A DNA stretch of 5,676 nucleotides from Actinomycetota bacterium (GTDB lineage Bacteria; Actinomycetota; Actinomycetes; Nanopelagicales; Nanopelagicaceae): positions 1 through 5,676 of the forward strand of contig JAQCGQ010000053.1 of the NCBI GenBank assembly GCA_027730465.1, written 5' to 3'. Numbering within the stretch: position 1 is the stretch's first letter; every line of letters begins with the position of its first letter. The translations under genes and the position numbers were made by a program. Under the pieces are notes generated by a model that saw only the letters and a program-made list of their open reading frames with translations, was not told the DNA's origin and did no database searches. Of the stretch, positions 1 to 5,261 are shown piece by piece.

Positions 1-1
1 C

Positions 2-280
2 TACTTAATCCTTGGGTTAGTTTCACTCGTTGCATCATTTTTTGGTGTTGGGCAAGGCTATGGCTTCTATGGCGTGTCAGGTCTAGGTATTCTTCTAGCT
101 GTTGCTGGAGTGGCAATTGCAAGCCTATTTTTAGTTCTTGATTTTGATCAAATTCAAAAAGGTGTCAATAATGGTGTGCCAGAGAAAGAATCATGGCGAG
201 CATCATTTGGTTTGATGGTAACAATTGTCTGGCTATATCTAGAAGTATTACGCTTAATTTCAATCTTGCGTAATCGATAA
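2..280 (+). CDS. Bax inhibitor-1/YccA family membrane protein, C-terminal part (5' end outside window)
   Basis: The reading frame is open from base 2 to the TAA at 278-280 and gives 92 residues. An internal GTG at 74 would start in mid-protein and is not the true start. The fragment has three hydrophobic segments, roughly residues 1-16, 25-46 and 66-88. It carries the LDFDQIQKGV motif after the second segment and ends in WLYLEVLRLISILRNR. In actinobacterial YccA/BI-1 proteins (usually about 250-290 aa) an LDFD..I..GV motif followed by a WLYLE.LRLL tail forms the last two helices, so this is about the last third of such a protein. Family members are inner-membrane proteins linked to cation leak or interaction with the FtsH protease. 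The role in actinobacteria is not established. An intrinsic terminator follows 18 bp after the stop. Family assignment is confident; function is not. Confidence 0.85.
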   Translation, partial: YLILGLVSLVASFFGVGQGYGFYGVSGLGILLAVAGVAIASLFLVLDFDQIQKGVNNGVPEKESWRASFGLMVTIVWLYLEVLRLISILRNR

Positions 281-298
281 ATTAAAGAATCACCAATA

Positions 299-334
299 GG
301 GGCTGTGGGAAATCACAGCTCCTGTTTATTTTTA
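299..334 (+). terminator. Rho-independent terminator of the YccA-family gene
   Basis: GGGGCTGTG (299-307) pairs with CACAGCTCC (314-322) to give a 9-bp stem with one G-U pair. The loop is GGAAAT, and the T-rich tail TGTTTATTTTTA follows at 323-334. It lies 18 bp after the YccA stop. Its 3' arm and T-tract are also the last codons of the convergent MFS gene, whose TGA stop is at 315-313. On the minus strand the hairpin is not followed by a clear T-tract, so it probably works mainly on plus-strand transcripts. Confidence 0.85.
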
Positions 335-1500
335 TCAATAATTAAATTATTATCTAAATGAGATGATCTTGTTTCAGGCAATAGAACTGATAATAAAATA
401 GCAATTGCACTAATTACAGCTGAAGCCAAGAAAGCTGTTTGGTAACTGTAATTATCAGTTAAAAATCCAACTAAAATTGGTCCAACAATCATTCCGGCAT
501 CACCTGCCATCTGCCAAGCGGCGATTACTTGACCACCACGACCCTTAATAATGTCACCAACCACACTTCCGGGGGCGGTTCCAACATAGGCACCACCTAA
601 TCCAAATAAGGCCATAGATATGAAATACCAAAGCGGACTTGTTGTGAAGGAGAGCATTAATACGCCAAATAAAACATAACTGCCTCCTAAAATCAGTGCA
701 GCTTTTCGTCCCTTTTCATCTGAGAATTTTCCAGCTTTAAGTAAAAACAATCCTTGAATTAAAGCGCCAAGAGTTAGTCCAATACCTGCAACTGTGGCCG
801 TTGAGTTAAGTTCTTCAGTTACAAATAATGGCAAAATTGATGACCTAAGGCCGAATAAAACCCAGTTATTTATAAATGCTAATGCTAAAGCGATTTGATA
901 TGGACGCAATTTAAATGCTTGTTTAAGTGTTGTTTGTCCAATCACACTTGTAGCTACATCAACTTTAATTCCCAATCTTTTCTCACTTAAAAAGAATAAT
1001 GCAATCATCCCAGCCATTGCTAAGGTGATCGAGTAAACAAAGAACGGTGCCCTAAGTGATATGCCAGAGAGAATGCCGCCAAATGCTGGACCAGCAACAC
1101 CGCCAATTAAAAAACCTCCATTAAATAATGATTGGGCTCGTGCGCGGTAATTATCACTTACTGACCTCATTAAAAGTGAACCAGCTGAGACTGAAAACAT
1201 GGAAGAGCCGAGGCCACCTAATGTGCGAAATGTTAGTAGTTGCCCGTAACTTTGAGCTATGGCGGTTAGTAATGTGAAGAAGGAGACCATAAATAAACCA
1301 AAACCTAGAACAGCACGCTCTCCAAATCGGTCTACTAATCGACCAGAAACAAAGCCAGAGGAAAAGCGCATAATGGCAAAACTTGAAATGATTAATCCGA
1401 TTGCCGTTTTACTCACACCAAATGAAGCTGCAAAAAGTGGAATTGCTGGAATGATTAAGCCAAAGCCAACTGCGACAAAAAATGCCACAACTGAAAGCAC
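313..1500 (-). CDS. MFS transporter, DHA1-type (drug:H+ antiporter) efflux protein
   Basis: From GTG at 1500 the protein has 395 residues and about 12 hydrophobic helices. Residues 53-62 read GRLVDRFGER, which is MFS motif A in the loop between helices 2 and 3. Its counterpart GKFSDEKGRK lies at 257-266 between helices 8 and 9. Helix 5 holds GGVAGPAFGG (133-142), matching the antiporter motif C (GxxxGPxxGG) typical of drug:H+ exporters. The protein is therefore an inner-membrane exporter, probably of small hydrophobic compounds; its substrate cannot be read from sequence. The start is uncertain. GTG 1500 has an upstream AGAGG but begins inside helix 1. The in-frame sequence upstream reads KNPFAQLPKEV, which resembles the usual cytoplasmic N-terminus of related transporters, yet it has no ATG, GTG or TTG before the TAG at 1572. 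An ATT start at 1557 would give 414 aa, and a one-base indel is another explanation. The gene is divergent from the drrAB-like operon and ends inside the neighbouring terminator. Confidence 0.88.
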   Translation of the reverse strand: MLSVVAFFVAVGFGLIIPAIPLFAASFGVSKTAIGLIISSFAIMRFSSGFVSGRLVDRFGERAVLGFGLFMVSFFTLLTAIAQSYGQLLTFRTLGGLGSSMFSVSAGSLLMRSVSDNYRARAQSLFNGGFLIGGVAGPAFGGILSGISLRAPFFVYSITLAMAGMIALFFLSEKRLGIKVDVATSVIGQTTLKQAFKLRPYQIALALAFINNWVLFGLRSSILPLFVTEELNSTATVAGIGLTLGALIQGLFLLKAGKFSDEKGRKAALILGGSYVLFGVLMLSFTTSPLWYFISMALFGLGGAYVGTAPGSVVGDIIKGRGGQVIAAWQMAGDAGMIVGPILVGFLTDNYSYQTAFLASAVISAIAILLSVLLPETRSSHLDNNLIIDKNKQEL

Positions 1501-1557
1501 TCCAACCTCTTTTGGAAGTTGAGCAAATGGATTTTTACTCGCTTTTTTACTTTTAAT

Positions 1558-1636
1558 GAAAATCCCACCCTAGTTTTTAAGATCAACTGCTTAGCTAGAT
1601 ACAAGTTTACTCACTTTATCTAATAGGATCTAACAC
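1558..1636. promoter_or_regulatory. Divergent intergenic region between MFS exporter and ABC exporter operon
   Basis: This spacer must drive both the minus-strand MFS gene and the plus-strand ABC operon. For the ABC gene, TAGGAT (1624-1629) matches the actinobacterial -10 consensus TANNNT and lies 7 bp before the ATG, so the transcript would start at or next to the start codon. AGGA (1625-1628) could instead be a weak ribosome binding site 8 bp from the ATG. On the minus strand, TAGGGT (1572-1567) is a candidate -10. No convincing TTGACA-like -35 box is seen for either. No regulator gene lies next to the spacer. Confidence 0.45.
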
Positions 1637-2632
1637 ATGAAAGCAGTTATCGCAGAGGGCTTAATTAAAACCTATAACAAAGGCTCAATTAAGGCCTTAG
1701 ATGGCCTAAGTCTTGATGTTGAAGAAGGAACCGTACTTGGTGTGTTAGGCCCAAATGGTGCTGGCAAAACTACAACTGTGAGAATTTTAGCAACTCTTTT
1801 AGCACCTGACTCAGGGCGCGTAAGTGTTGCAGGTATTGATGTTTTAAAACATCCAGATGAAGTAAGAAAAATTATTGGTTTATCAGGACAATACGCCGCA
1901 GTTGATGAAACATTAACCGGCTGGGATAACTTAATTATGTTTGGAAGGCTCTATCACTTATCTGCTAATGCGGCTAAGTCGCGCGCTATTGAATTACTTG
2001 AGCAATTTAATTTAACTGAAGCTGCAAAGCGACCTATTAGAACCTACTCTGGCGGTATGCGCCGCCGCCTTGATTTGGCTGCATCATTAATTATTCGTCC
2101 TAAAGTTTTATTTTTAGATGAGCCCACCACAGGTCTTGACCCAAGAGGGCGGCAAGATATGTGGGGAGTAATCGATGATCTAGTAAAAGGTGGGGTTACT
2201 TTGTTGTTAACTACCCAGTATTTGGAAGAAGCAGATCATTTAGCTGATGAGATCGCTGTAATTGATCATGGCAAGGTAATTGCCCGTGGCACATCTGATT
2301 TACTTAAGAAACAAGTTGGTGGTGAGCGGCTTGAGATTGTGGTGGAAAATCAAGATCTAACTGCAGCTAAAGAAATTGTGGCGCAAGTAAGTGGTGGTGG
2401 TGGAATTAATGTTGATGAGGGCCTTCGCCAAGTCTCCGCTCCAGTTACTACGGGTAGTAAAGCATTAATTGAAGCAGCTAAGTTATTAGATGAAAAAGGA
2501 ATTCATCCATTAGATATTGGGCTCAAGCGGCCTTCACTAGATGATGTATTTCTGGCATTAACTGGGCACGTAGCTGAGGAGAAAAAAGATGAGGAAGTAC
2601 TACTCACACAAGGTCGAAAGCGAGGTAAATAA
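1637..2632 (+). CDS. DrrA-type ABC exporter ATP-binding protein
   Basis: This 331-residue cytoplasmic ATPase powers export through the permease encoded directly downstream. It has Walker A GPNGAGKTT (38-46), a Q-loop around Q85 (LSGQYAAVDETLTG), the signature YSGGMRRRLDLA (137-148), Walker B VLFLDEP (157-163) with catalytic E162, and the D-loop GLDP (166-169). The H-loop position is glutamine (TTQYLEEAD, Q194). The usual residue there is histidine, but glutamine is common in the DrrA (daunorubicin-resistance) family. The C-terminal extension, about residues 225-312, ends in RPSLDDVFLALTGH, matching the LDEVF-type motif DrrA uses to contact its permease. A GGGG run (253-256) is encoded by GTG/GGT repeats. 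The ATG has little or no Shine-Dalgarno sequence but a -10-like box 7 bp upstream. The next gene begins immediately after the stop. The substrate is unknown; DrrA homologues export antibiotics or lipids. Confidence 0.93.
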   Translation: MKAVIAEGLIKTYNKGSIKALDGLSLDVEEGTVLGVLGPNGAGKTTTVRILATLLAPDSGRVSVAGIDVLKHPDEVRKIIGLSGQYAAVDETLTGWDNLIMFGRLYHLSANAAKSRAIELLEQFNLTEAAKRPIRTYSGGMRRRLDLAASLIIRPKVLFLDEPTTGLDPRGRQDMWGVIDDLVKGGVTLLLTTQYLEEADHLADEIAVIDHGKVIARGTSDLLKKQVGGERLEIVVENQDLTAAKEIVAQVSGGGGINVDEGLRQVSAPVTTGSKALIEAAKLLDEKGIHPLDIGLKRPSLDDVFLALTGHVAEEKKDEEVLLTQGRKRGK

Positions 2633-3427
2633 GTGAATGCAATCTCAGATGCACTAATTATTACTAAACGCCAGCTCTTGCAACTTGCCCGGGTACCAGA
2701 ATTAATTCTATTTTCTATTATCCAGCCAATCATGTTTGTTTTATTATTTAGATTTGTTTTTGGCGGATCAATTGATACCGGACAACCTGGTGGGTATGTT
2801 CAGTTATTAATGCCTGGAATATTTGTGCAAACAGTTGCCTTTACCCTTGCTGCTACAGCAGTTGGCCTAACTGCTGATATGCAAAAAGGACTAATTGATC
2901 GCTTTAGATCATTACCAATATCAAGATCAGCTGTTTTATTTGGCCGTACCTTAGGTGATGCTGCCTTAAATATTGTAGTTCTAACTGCTATGGGATTAAC
3001 TGGTTACATAGTCGGTTGGCGACCAACCTCTGGCTTATTTAATGTTTTCCTTGGATTTTCATTTTTATTAGTTTTTGGCTTTGCCATGTCTTGGGTCGGA
3101 GTGTTAATCGGCCTTTCAGTAAGAGAGGAGCGAGTGGCAACAAATGCTACTTTTATTGCTGTCTTTCCACTAACCTTTTTATCAAACGCCTTTGCGCCTA
3201 CAACTGGAATGCCAAAACCACTTCAATATATTGCTGAGTGGAATCCAGTCTCGACAATGGTGGCTGCTTGCCGGCAATTATTTGGACTTGAGAATCAATT
3301 CGGTGCAACCGCTGGATCATTTCCAAGTGAGAATCCATTAATGATGTCTATTGTTTATATGATTTTAATTATGGCCGTATTTATTCCACTAAGTGTTAGA
3401 AAATACAATAATTCTAGTAAGCGGTAA
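2633..3427 (+). CDS. DrrB-type ABC-2 exporter permease
   Basis: This 264-residue membrane protein is the transmembrane partner of the preceding ATPase. Six hydrophobic segments lie at about 24-44, 58-82, 108-128, 138-162, 173-190 and 236-256. The cytoplasmic loop GLIDRFRSLPISR (86-98) and the segment LSNAFAPTTGMPKPLQYIAEWNP (183-205) match conserved parts of the ABC2_membrane/DrrB family. Family length is about 250-290 aa, so it looks complete. It starts at GTG 2633, the first base after the ATPase TAA, with GAGG at 2622-2625, 7 bp upstream. That arrangement indicates translational coupling. DrrAB-type transporters are thought to act as two ATPases plus two permeases. The stop codon (3425-3427) directly abuts the stop of convergent greA, leaving no room for a terminator between them. 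Confidence 0.92.
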   Translation: MNAISDALIITKRQLLQLARVPELILFSIIQPIMFVLLFRFVFGGSIDTGQPGGYVQLLMPGIFVQTVAFTLAATAVGLTADMQKGLIDRFRSLPISRSAVLFGRTLGDAALNIVVLTAMGLTGYIVGWRPTSGLFNVFLGFSFLLVFGFAMSWVGVLIGLSVREERVATNATFIAVFPLTFLSNAFAPTTGMPKPLQYIAEWNPVSTMVAACRQLFGLENQFGATAGSFPSENPLMMSIVYMILIMAVFIPLSVRKYNNSSKR

Positions 3428-3910
3428 TTAGTTAAATAGTGAAGCTTCAAGTACTGCAACGGCAATCTGCTTACCATTTGGAGCGGTGTAATTTACAGTT
3501 TGCCCAACTTTAGCGCCAAGGACGGCAGCGCCAAGGGGTGATTTTTCAGAGTAAACATCAACATCATCATTTGATATCTCGCGGGAGCCAAGTAGAAATT
3601 TAATTTCATCCCCTGCAATATTAACTCTAACCAACATGCCAAGTCCTACTACTCCGGACTCACTAGCTGGAGGAGTTCCAATGTGGGCGTTCTCAAGCAT
3701 ATGTTTAAGTTGGCGAATTCTTCCTTCAATTTTTCCTTGCTCCTCACGTGCTGCGTGGTAGCCACCATTTTCTTTTAAATCACCTTCAGACCGAGCAGTT
3801 TCAATCTTTTTAATTATTTCAGCACGAAGTGGACCCTCAAGCTCAGTGAGCTCAGCTGCTAATCGATCTGCAGCTTCTTGGGTAAGCCAGGTTTGAGTTG
3901 GTTTATTCAT
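3428..3910 (-). CDS. greA: Transcription elongation factor GreA
   Basis: GreA enters the RNA polymerase secondary channel and stimulates cleavage of RNA in backtracked complexes, rescuing stalled transcription. The 160-residue protein has the full family layout. Residues 1 to about 80 form the N-terminal coiled coil, starting WLTQEAADRLAAEL. The tip motif EGDLKENGGYHAA (42-54) contains the acidic residues D44 and E47, which correspond to the metal-coordinating D41/E44 of E. coli GreA. Residues from about 85 to 160 form the C-terminal FKBP-like domain, with GSREI, SPLGAAVLGAKVG and YTAPNGK. Start ATG 3910 lies 12 bp after the DUF4307 stop. It has no Shine-Dalgarno sequence; the leader TCACCTCTT in fact resembles the 16S anti-Shine-Dalgarno itself. 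A TAATAT hexamer 9 bp upstream could be its own -10 box. greA next to DUF4307 is a known actinobacterial order (in Mycobacterium tuberculosis, greA and Rv1081c). Confidence 0.97.
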   Translation of the reverse strand: MNKPTQTWLTQEAADRLAAELTELEGPLRAEIIKKIETARSEGDLKENGGYHAAREEQGKIEGRIRQLKHMLENAHIGTPPASESGVVGLGMLVRVNIAGDEIKFLLGSREISNDDVDVYSEKSPLGAAVLGAKVGQTVNYTAPNGKQIAVAVLEASLFN

Positions 3911-3919
3911 AAGAGGTGA

Positions 3920-3925
3920 ATATTA
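3920..3925 (-). promoter_or_regulatory. Possible -10 box for greA
   Basis: TAATAT on the minus strand matches TANNNT closely and overlaps the DUF4307 stop codon. It lies 9 bp before the greA ATG, so a transcript from it would have a leader of only about 2 nt. No good -35 box is visible and greA may simply be read through from DUF4307. Confidence 0.3.
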
Positions 3926-4327
3926 CTGGCAACTAGTAATTCCTGCATTAACAGCAGGAAGACGGGTAGCGACTTCAATAGTGCGGGTGTTAGCACCTGA
4001 TTTAAGTGAGGTGGCTGGCATTAGATCAGAGATTTCACCAACAGTATTTTTATCAATATCTCTGGCCACAATTGAACAGCTGTGATCAGTATTTAAATCC
4101 TGCACCGAAATTGAATAAGTCACTGAAATACTTTGATCATTAACAACTTTAAATGAAAGTAACTCATATCTAACATCAGGATTGGCAGCATTAAGAGCAC
4201 TCCAGATAAACCAGGAGATGCCAGCAAGGAGAGGAATTACTGCAGGCCATAGCCAGTTCCGGTTATTCTCTTTAATGCCATAGCGCTGACGAAGGTGCGC
4301 AGATGCGAGTACTTTGGGATGAGTCAC
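3923..4327 (-). CDS. DUF4307 family single-pass membrane protein
   Basis: This 134-residue protein has a short cytoplasmic N-terminus containing LRQRYG (12-17), one membrane helix at about 26-44 and an extracytoplasmic domain to the end. The domain pattern of beta-strand-like stretches, with CSIVARDIDKNTVGE at 84-98, matches DUF4307, an actinobacterial family of unknown function that usually sits beside greA. Two cysteines, C84 and C133, lie outside the membrane and could form a disulphide. The start is GTG 4327. The overlapping ATG at 4329 is followed at once by a stop, so it cannot be used. No Shine-Dalgarno sequence is present, but TACACT lies 7 bp upstream, consistent with a leaderless mRNA. 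greA follows after 12 bp and is probably cotranscribed. In M. tuberculosis the gene divergent from this family is mca; here a 45-aa membrane protein occupies that place. Confidence 0.85.
   Translation of the reverse strand: MTHPKVLASAHLRQRYGIKENNRNWLWPAVIPLLAGISWFIWSALNAANPDVRYELLSFKVVNDQSISVTYSISVQDLNTDHSCSIVARDIDKNTVGEISDLMPATSLKSGANTRTIEVATRLPAVNAGITSCQ
3940..3960 (-). repeat. Inverted repeat near the 3' end of the DUF4307 gene
   Basis: TTCCTGC (3940-3946) and GCAGGAA (3954-3960) form a perfect 7-bp stem with a 7-nt loop, 14 bp inside the DUF4307 stop codon. No T-tract follows in the minus direction, so it is not a standard terminator. It could tune the mRNA ratio between DUF4307 and greA, or be a chance result of the codons for LPAVNAG. 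Confidence 0.35.
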
Positions 4328-4334
4328 ATGGATA

Positions 4335-4340
4335 AGTGTA
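4335..4340 (-). promoter_or_regulatory. Candidate -10 box for DUF4307 (leaderless start)
   Basis: TACACT on the minus strand fits TANNNT and is separated by 7 bp from the GTG at 4327. That spacing would place the transcription start at or within 1 nt of the start codon. Its expected -35 region falls within the palindrome at 4355-4368, but no good -35 match is seen. Confidence 0.45.
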
Positions 4341-4354
4341 GAGCGGTATCCCCC

Positions 4355-4383
4355 AGCCTAAGTAGGCTTATCTTCTAGATAAG
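4355..4383. repeat. Two abutting palindromes in the divergent spacer (candidate operator / leader hairpin)
   Basis: AGCCTAAGTAGGCT (4355-4368) is a 6-bp perfect inverted repeat with a 2-bp centre. CTTATCTTCTAGATAAG (4367-4383) is a 7-bp perfect inverted repeat with a 3-nt loop that shares two bases with the first. CCCC (4351-4354) and GGGG (4383-4386) flank the pair and are complementary. The first element overlaps the likely -35 region of DUF4307 and a TANNNT box (TAGGCT, 4363-4368) for the 45-aa gene, so it could be an operator. The second ends at the ribosome binding site of that gene and could partly hide it in mRNA. Both functions are inferred; only the symmetry is seen. Confidence 0.5.
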
Positions 4384-4386
4384 GGG
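4381..4386 (+). promoter_or_regulatory. Ribosome binding site of the 45-aa gene
   Basis: AAGGGG lies 7 bp before the ATG at 4394. It is one of the few clear Shine-Dalgarno sequences in this window and supports the small ORF being translated. Its first bases form the 3' arm of the hairpin at 4367-4383. Confidence 0.6.
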
Positions 4387-4393
4387 TGTAAAA

Positions 4394-4531
4394 ATGGATG
4401 AGGTAAAAAGCTTTGATATGGGTGTTGCCGGCTCACTTACTATGATTTTTTTAACCCTTGCTACCACCCTTCTTTTGATTAATTTTTATCGCAGATATAA
4501 AAGATTAATTGATCGCAAAGATCAAGAGTAA
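4394..4531 (+). CDS. 45-aa single-pass membrane protein upstream of SURF1
   Basis: I do not recognise a named family. ATG 4394 to TAA 4529-4531 encodes 45 residues. A short acidic N-terminus (MDEVKSFD) is followed by one hydrophobic helix at about 11-31 (VAGSLTMIFLTLATTLLLINF). The basic, highly charged tail YRRYKRLIDRKDQE follows. By the positive-inside rule the C-terminus should be cytoplasmic and the N-terminus outside. A good ribosome binding site (AAGGGG, 7 bp upstream) and a codon pattern like that of its neighbours argue that it is real. SURF1 starts 16 bp downstream. The size and topology recall small oxidase-associated proteins such as CcoQ/FixQ, which would suit a SURF1 neighbour, but I see no diagnostic residues. 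It may instead correspond to the small protein found beyond mca in other actinobacteria. Both suggestions are inference. Confidence 0.72.
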   Translation: MDEVKSFDMGVAGSLTMIFLTLATTLLLINFYRRYKRLIDRKDQE

Positions 4532-4535
4532 TTCT

Positions 4536-4541
4536 TAAAAT
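4536..4541 (+). promoter_or_regulatory. Candidate -10 box for SURF1 (leaderless start)
   Basis: TAAAAT fits TANNNT and is separated by 6 bp (CATTAT) from the SURF1 ATG at 4548, which has no Shine-Dalgarno sequence. TTGATC at 4509-4514 is a possible -35 but its 21-bp spacer is long. The box starts 5 bp after the stop of the 45-aa gene, so SURF1 could have its own leaderless transcript as well as readthrough. Confidence 0.45.
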
Positions 4542-4547
4542 CATTAT

Positions 4548-5261
4548 ATGAAGGTAGCCAAGAACTTATTACTGGTAATCACTTGGCTGCTCTTAATTTA
4601 TACCAGCTTTGAACTTGGCATGTGGCAACTTCAGCGCGCCCAAGATATGAATGAAGTGAGTGCACCAGTAGCAGATAAGCCGCTGATAGCACTAGATAAG
4701 GTGGCATCTGCAGGTAAGAATATGCCGATTAAGGCGGTTAATCGAATCGTTTTGGCCTCAGGTAATTACACAAGTAGTTACTTAGCTCTTGATCAAAAAA
4801 TAGAGCCTGAGGTAATTGTTGATCTAGATGTGAGATTACTTAAACTAAGCACCGGTCATGGCATTTTAGTTGTTCGAGAGATTGCAAAAAATCCACCGGT
4901 AGTAATTAACTCCCCAGTTAAGATAACTGGGCGGCTATATCCAAGGCAAAATGTGGATCGAGCATTTGCTAAGGGCGGGCAATTATCTCGAATAGATCCC
5001 TCATTGGTAGTTAGTAAAGAAAATCCATTTTTATATGATGGTTATATTGTGCTGCAAACAGAGGCAGTAGGTAATAACCTAGAAAATAACATTACGCCAA
5101 TCCCATCACCACAGATAACTCAAAAGCTTGAAGTATTTTATTGGCAACACATCTCCTATGTTGTGGTGTGGTGGTTTATGGCATTACTACTATTAATAGC
5201 ACCAGTGTTTCCACAATTTAGATCTCCTAAGAAAAAAGTAAAGGTAGGTAAAGTTAAATGA
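4548..5261 (+). CDS. SURF1 family cytochrome oxidase assembly protein
   Basis: SURF1 proteins assist assembly of haem-copper cytochrome c oxidase, probably at the haem a insertion step, in the cytoplasmic membrane. The 237-residue product has the family layout of two membrane helices around an extracytoplasmic domain. Helix 1 is at about 7-21 and is followed by the hallmark ELGMWQLQR (22-30). The middle domain has the family's G.Y, GHGILVVRE and VKITGRLYPRQ-like elements. Helix 2 is at about 202-221, preceded by YWQHISY. A conserved histidine near helix 2 has been proposed to bind haem in bacterial Surf1; H201 is the candidate here. The basic tail (KKKVKVGKVK) should be cytoplasmic. Length is normal for the family (about 220-280 aa). 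The ATG lacks a Shine-Dalgarno sequence. The stop overlaps the DUF3817 start (ATGA), so the two genes are translationally coupled. The assignment is good although overall identity to known members looks low. Confidence 0.85.
   Translation: MKVAKNLLLVITWLLLIYTSFELGMWQLQRAQDMNEVSAPVADKPLIALDKVASAGKNMPIKAVNRIVLASGNYTSSYLALDQKIEPEVIVDLDVRLLKLSTGHGILVVREIAKNPPVVINSPVKITGRLYPRQNVDRAFAKGGQLSRIDPSLVVSKENPFLYDGYIVLQTEAVGNNLENNITPIPSPQITQKLEVFYWQHISYVVVWWFMALLLLIAPVFPQFRSPKKKVKVGKVK

Noticed and set aside
74..280. GTG at 74 as the true start of a 68-aa gene
   Set aside because: The same frame is open back to the window edge and the upstream residues continue the hydrophobic helix pattern of the YccA family, so the gene simply begins outside the window.
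1259..1522. 87-aa plus-strand ORF opposite the start of the MFS gene
   Set aside because: It is rich in K, P, T and N with no recognisable fold, has no ribosome binding site, and lies wholly antisense to conserved MFS helices including motif A. It is a shadow of the real gene.
2150..2230. Glutamine in place of the H-loop histidine (Q194) as a sign of an inactive ATPase
   Set aside because: Glutamine at this position in TTQYLEEAD is usual for the DrrA family, and all other catalytic motifs, including Walker B E162, are intact.
2391..2403. GTGGTGG simple repeat as a phase-variable tract
   Set aside because: It is only about four triplets, stays in frame as a glycine linker, and length changes would alter the number of glycines without switching the gene off.
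2503..2733. 76-aa minus-strand ORF across the ABC ATPase/permease junction
   Set aside because: Serine-rich antisense translation of two well-conserved genes, with no family match by eye. It is a shadow frame.
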